This document shows, piece after piece, positions 6,469-7,216 of a stretch of 7,216 nucleotides of DNA. The DNA comes from Rickettsia endosymbiont of Bryobia graminum (GTDB lineage Bacteria; Pseudomonadota; Alphaproteobacteria; Rickettsiales; Rickettsiaceae). Every line of letters begins with the position of its first letter. The stretch's first letter is position 1. Location of the stretch: NCBI GenBank assembly GCA_020881085.1, contig JAJIYR010000176.1, forward strand, positions 1 through 7,216, read 5' to 3'. A program made the translations under genes and the position numbers. Below the pieces are notes generated by a model, which saw nothing but the letters and a program-made list of their open reading frames with translations, was not told the origin of the DNA and ran no database searches.

Positions 6469-6544
6469 GGGGTCATAGCTCAGTTGGTAGAGCGTTTCAA
6501 TGGCATTCAAAAGGTCGGGAGTTCGATTCTCCCTGGCTCCACCA
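6469..6544 (+). tRNA. tRNA-Ala, anticodon GGC
   Basis: A full 76-base cloverleaf with encoded CCA. Acceptor GGGGTCA pairs with TGGCTCC and includes the G3-U70 wobble pair, the main alanine identity signal. D-stem GCTC/GAGC and T-stem GGGAG/CTCCC with TTCGATT loop are perfect. The anticodon GGC is at 6502-6504 in loop ATGGCAT. The anticodon stem TTTCA/TCAAA has a C-C mismatch (6498 with 6508, tRNA positions 30 and 40); a G at 6498 would restore the pair. It starts only 4 bases after a hairpin and T-run, so it either relies on read-through from idi or on a promoter inside the idi 3' end. Confidence 0.93.
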
Positions 6545-6608
6545 TTTTTATCAACACTTTTATTAAAGCTATTATTGAGAGTTCGGATTACTAAGGTAAT
6601 TTTTATGC

Positions 6609-6637
6609 TTGAAAAAAATAACCTTAACTGCTATAAA
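6609..6637 (+). promoter_or_regulatory. Candidate promoter of tRNA-Arg
   Basis: TTGAAA at 6609-6614 and TATAAA at 6632-6637 are each one base from the sigma-70 consensus, and the spacer is exactly 17 bases. Transcription would begin near 6644, about 34 bases before the mature tRNA. An imperfect hairpin (arms 6593-6604 and 6614-6625, one mismatch) overlaps the -35. Confidence 0.55.
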
Positions 6638-6677
6638 ACAATGGCTTGTCAAAAGTAATATACAATCTTGCATGTAT

Positions 6678-6754
6678 GCGCCCTTAGCTCAGCTGGATAG
6701 AGCAACGGATTTCTAATCCGTAGGTCAGAGGTTCGAATCCTTTAGGGCGCGCCA
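6678..6754 (+). tRNA. tRNA-Arg, anticodon TCT
   Basis: A full 77-base cloverleaf with encoded CCA and discriminator G. Acceptor GCGCCCT/AGGGCGC, D-stem GCTC/GAGC, anticodon stem ACGGA/TCCGT and T-stem AGAGG/CCTTT (one G-U pair) with TTCGAAT loop all pair. The anticodon TCT at 6712-6714 reads AGA and AGG, the main arginine codons in AT-rich genomes. It is 133 bases from tRNA-Ala and has its own promoter candidate. Confidence 0.96.
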
Positions 6755-7216
6755 TTCTTCATTTTCAGATAAGTTACAAATTATATTAAGCGATTGATGC
6801 AAGATCATTCAAGCGCTAATCTTTTAACTTTAGGTTACCAAACACTAAATTTATTAAGTTATGTTTTCCTTCAATAGTCAAATCTTGGAAAGTTTATAAT
6901 ACTCCAGAAGCTAGCTTTAAGATTTATATAAATCCCTCTATTTATCTTCCAGCTTAATTGTGATTTTCCACTTCTTCTATGACACTTTCTCTCCTCTATT
7001 AGCAGAAGCTTTTCTCTTTATAGGCTTTTTTCAATAGCCTTAACTAAAAACTGATCTGTTAATTCTCTCCCTGGATAGTATATTTTAATATGTTCATCAC
7101 ACTACTCTTTAAAATGTTAAGAACTCATGTTACGCACTAAGCTGTAATAGCATTCATATTATGTAATTCCTTAAAAGCAGATTGATTAGCTTTTACCAAT
7201 AACTTATACTTTATAG
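6755..7216 (-). pseudogene. Gene-free tail with possible decayed minus-strand coding sequence
   Basis: No intact gene is seen in these 462 bases. On the minus strand three protein-like pieces follow each other: 7216-7137, open at the window edge, reading LLVKANQSAFKELHNMNAIT before a TAG; 7101-7018, containing EHIKIYYPGRELTDQFL and ending in TAA; and, in the next frame, about 7030-6977, containing KKPIKRKASANRGEKV before a TAG. The way one frame gives out where another begins suggests a gene broken by frameshifts and stops. I do not recognise the family. Bases 6755-6976 are full of stops in all frames I read and hold nothing I can name. Confidence 0.3.

Noticed and set aside
6243..6476. 77-residue open frame on the minus strand over the idi end and tRNA-Ala start
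   Set aside because: It overlaps the coding idi C-terminus and the first bases of a tRNA, with no recognisable protein motif.
6605..6658. 17-codon open frame between the two tRNAs, with AAGGT at good spacing
   Set aside because: Too short to separate from chance, and it coincides with the stronger promoter candidate for tRNA-Arg; the AAGGT is also an arm of a hairpin.
7021..7039. AGGCT/AGCCT hairpin with a T-run in the right-hand tail
   Set aside because: Only a 5-bp stem, with the T-run in the loop rather than after the stem, and no gene ends there.
1..7216. CRISPR array, toxin-antitoxin pair, prophage or defence genes
   Set aside because: No regularly spaced repeats and no proteins of those families were seen; all intact genes are recognisable housekeeping or envelope functions apart from the TPR-methyltransferase.

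Overview
The window is strongly AT-rich and comes from a Gram-negative bacterium with lipopolysaccharide. Gene content and protein style (an aatA-type aminotransferase next to Kdo transferase and a DUF374/LpxJ-type acyltransferase, Mla lipid-transport genes, short AT-rich intergenic DNA, decayed sequence and an IS630-type transposase) point to the Rickettsiales, most likely a Rickettsiaceae member. LPS genes argue against Orientia, which lacks LPS synthesis. This assignment rests on recognition of the proteins, not on a search.

Layout. (1) Positions 1-75, minus strand: the first 25 codons of an IS630-family transposase, cut by the window edge. (2) 200-2565, minus strand: a three-gene unit read from right to left, a TPR-methyltransferase of unknown target, then mlaA, then mlaC, with gaps of 8 and 21 bases. 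It ends in a perfect 32-bp palindrome (166-197) that probably forms the terminator. (3) 2566-2776: a divergent control region with two short inverted repeats. (4) 2777-6429, plus strand: a tightly packed four-gene unit, aatA, lpxJ-like acyltransferase, waaA, idi (4-base overlap, then gaps of 4 and 2 bases), closed by a possible hairpin terminator. (5) Two tRNA genes, Ala(GGC) at 6469-6544 and Arg(TCT) at 6678-6754, the second with a good promoter candidate. (6) 6755-7216: no intact gene, but minus-strand reading-frame fragments that look like a decayed coding sequence.

How the genes fit together. Both operons concern the cell envelope. MlaA and MlaC belong to the pathway that moves phospholipid between the outer and inner membranes. 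WaaA attaches Kdo to lipid A precursor, and the DUF374 protein probably adds a late acyl chain to lipid A. Idi interconverts IPP and DMAPP, needed for undecaprenyl and ubiquinone chains; Rickettsiaceae are thought to take these precursors from the host. I did not find a clearly new multi-gene system. The most unusual points are a ten-G run across the active-site motif of idi, a C-C mismatch in the anticodon stem of tRNA-Ala, an MlaA without a lipoprotein signal, and a methyltransferase of unknown function tied to the Mla genes.
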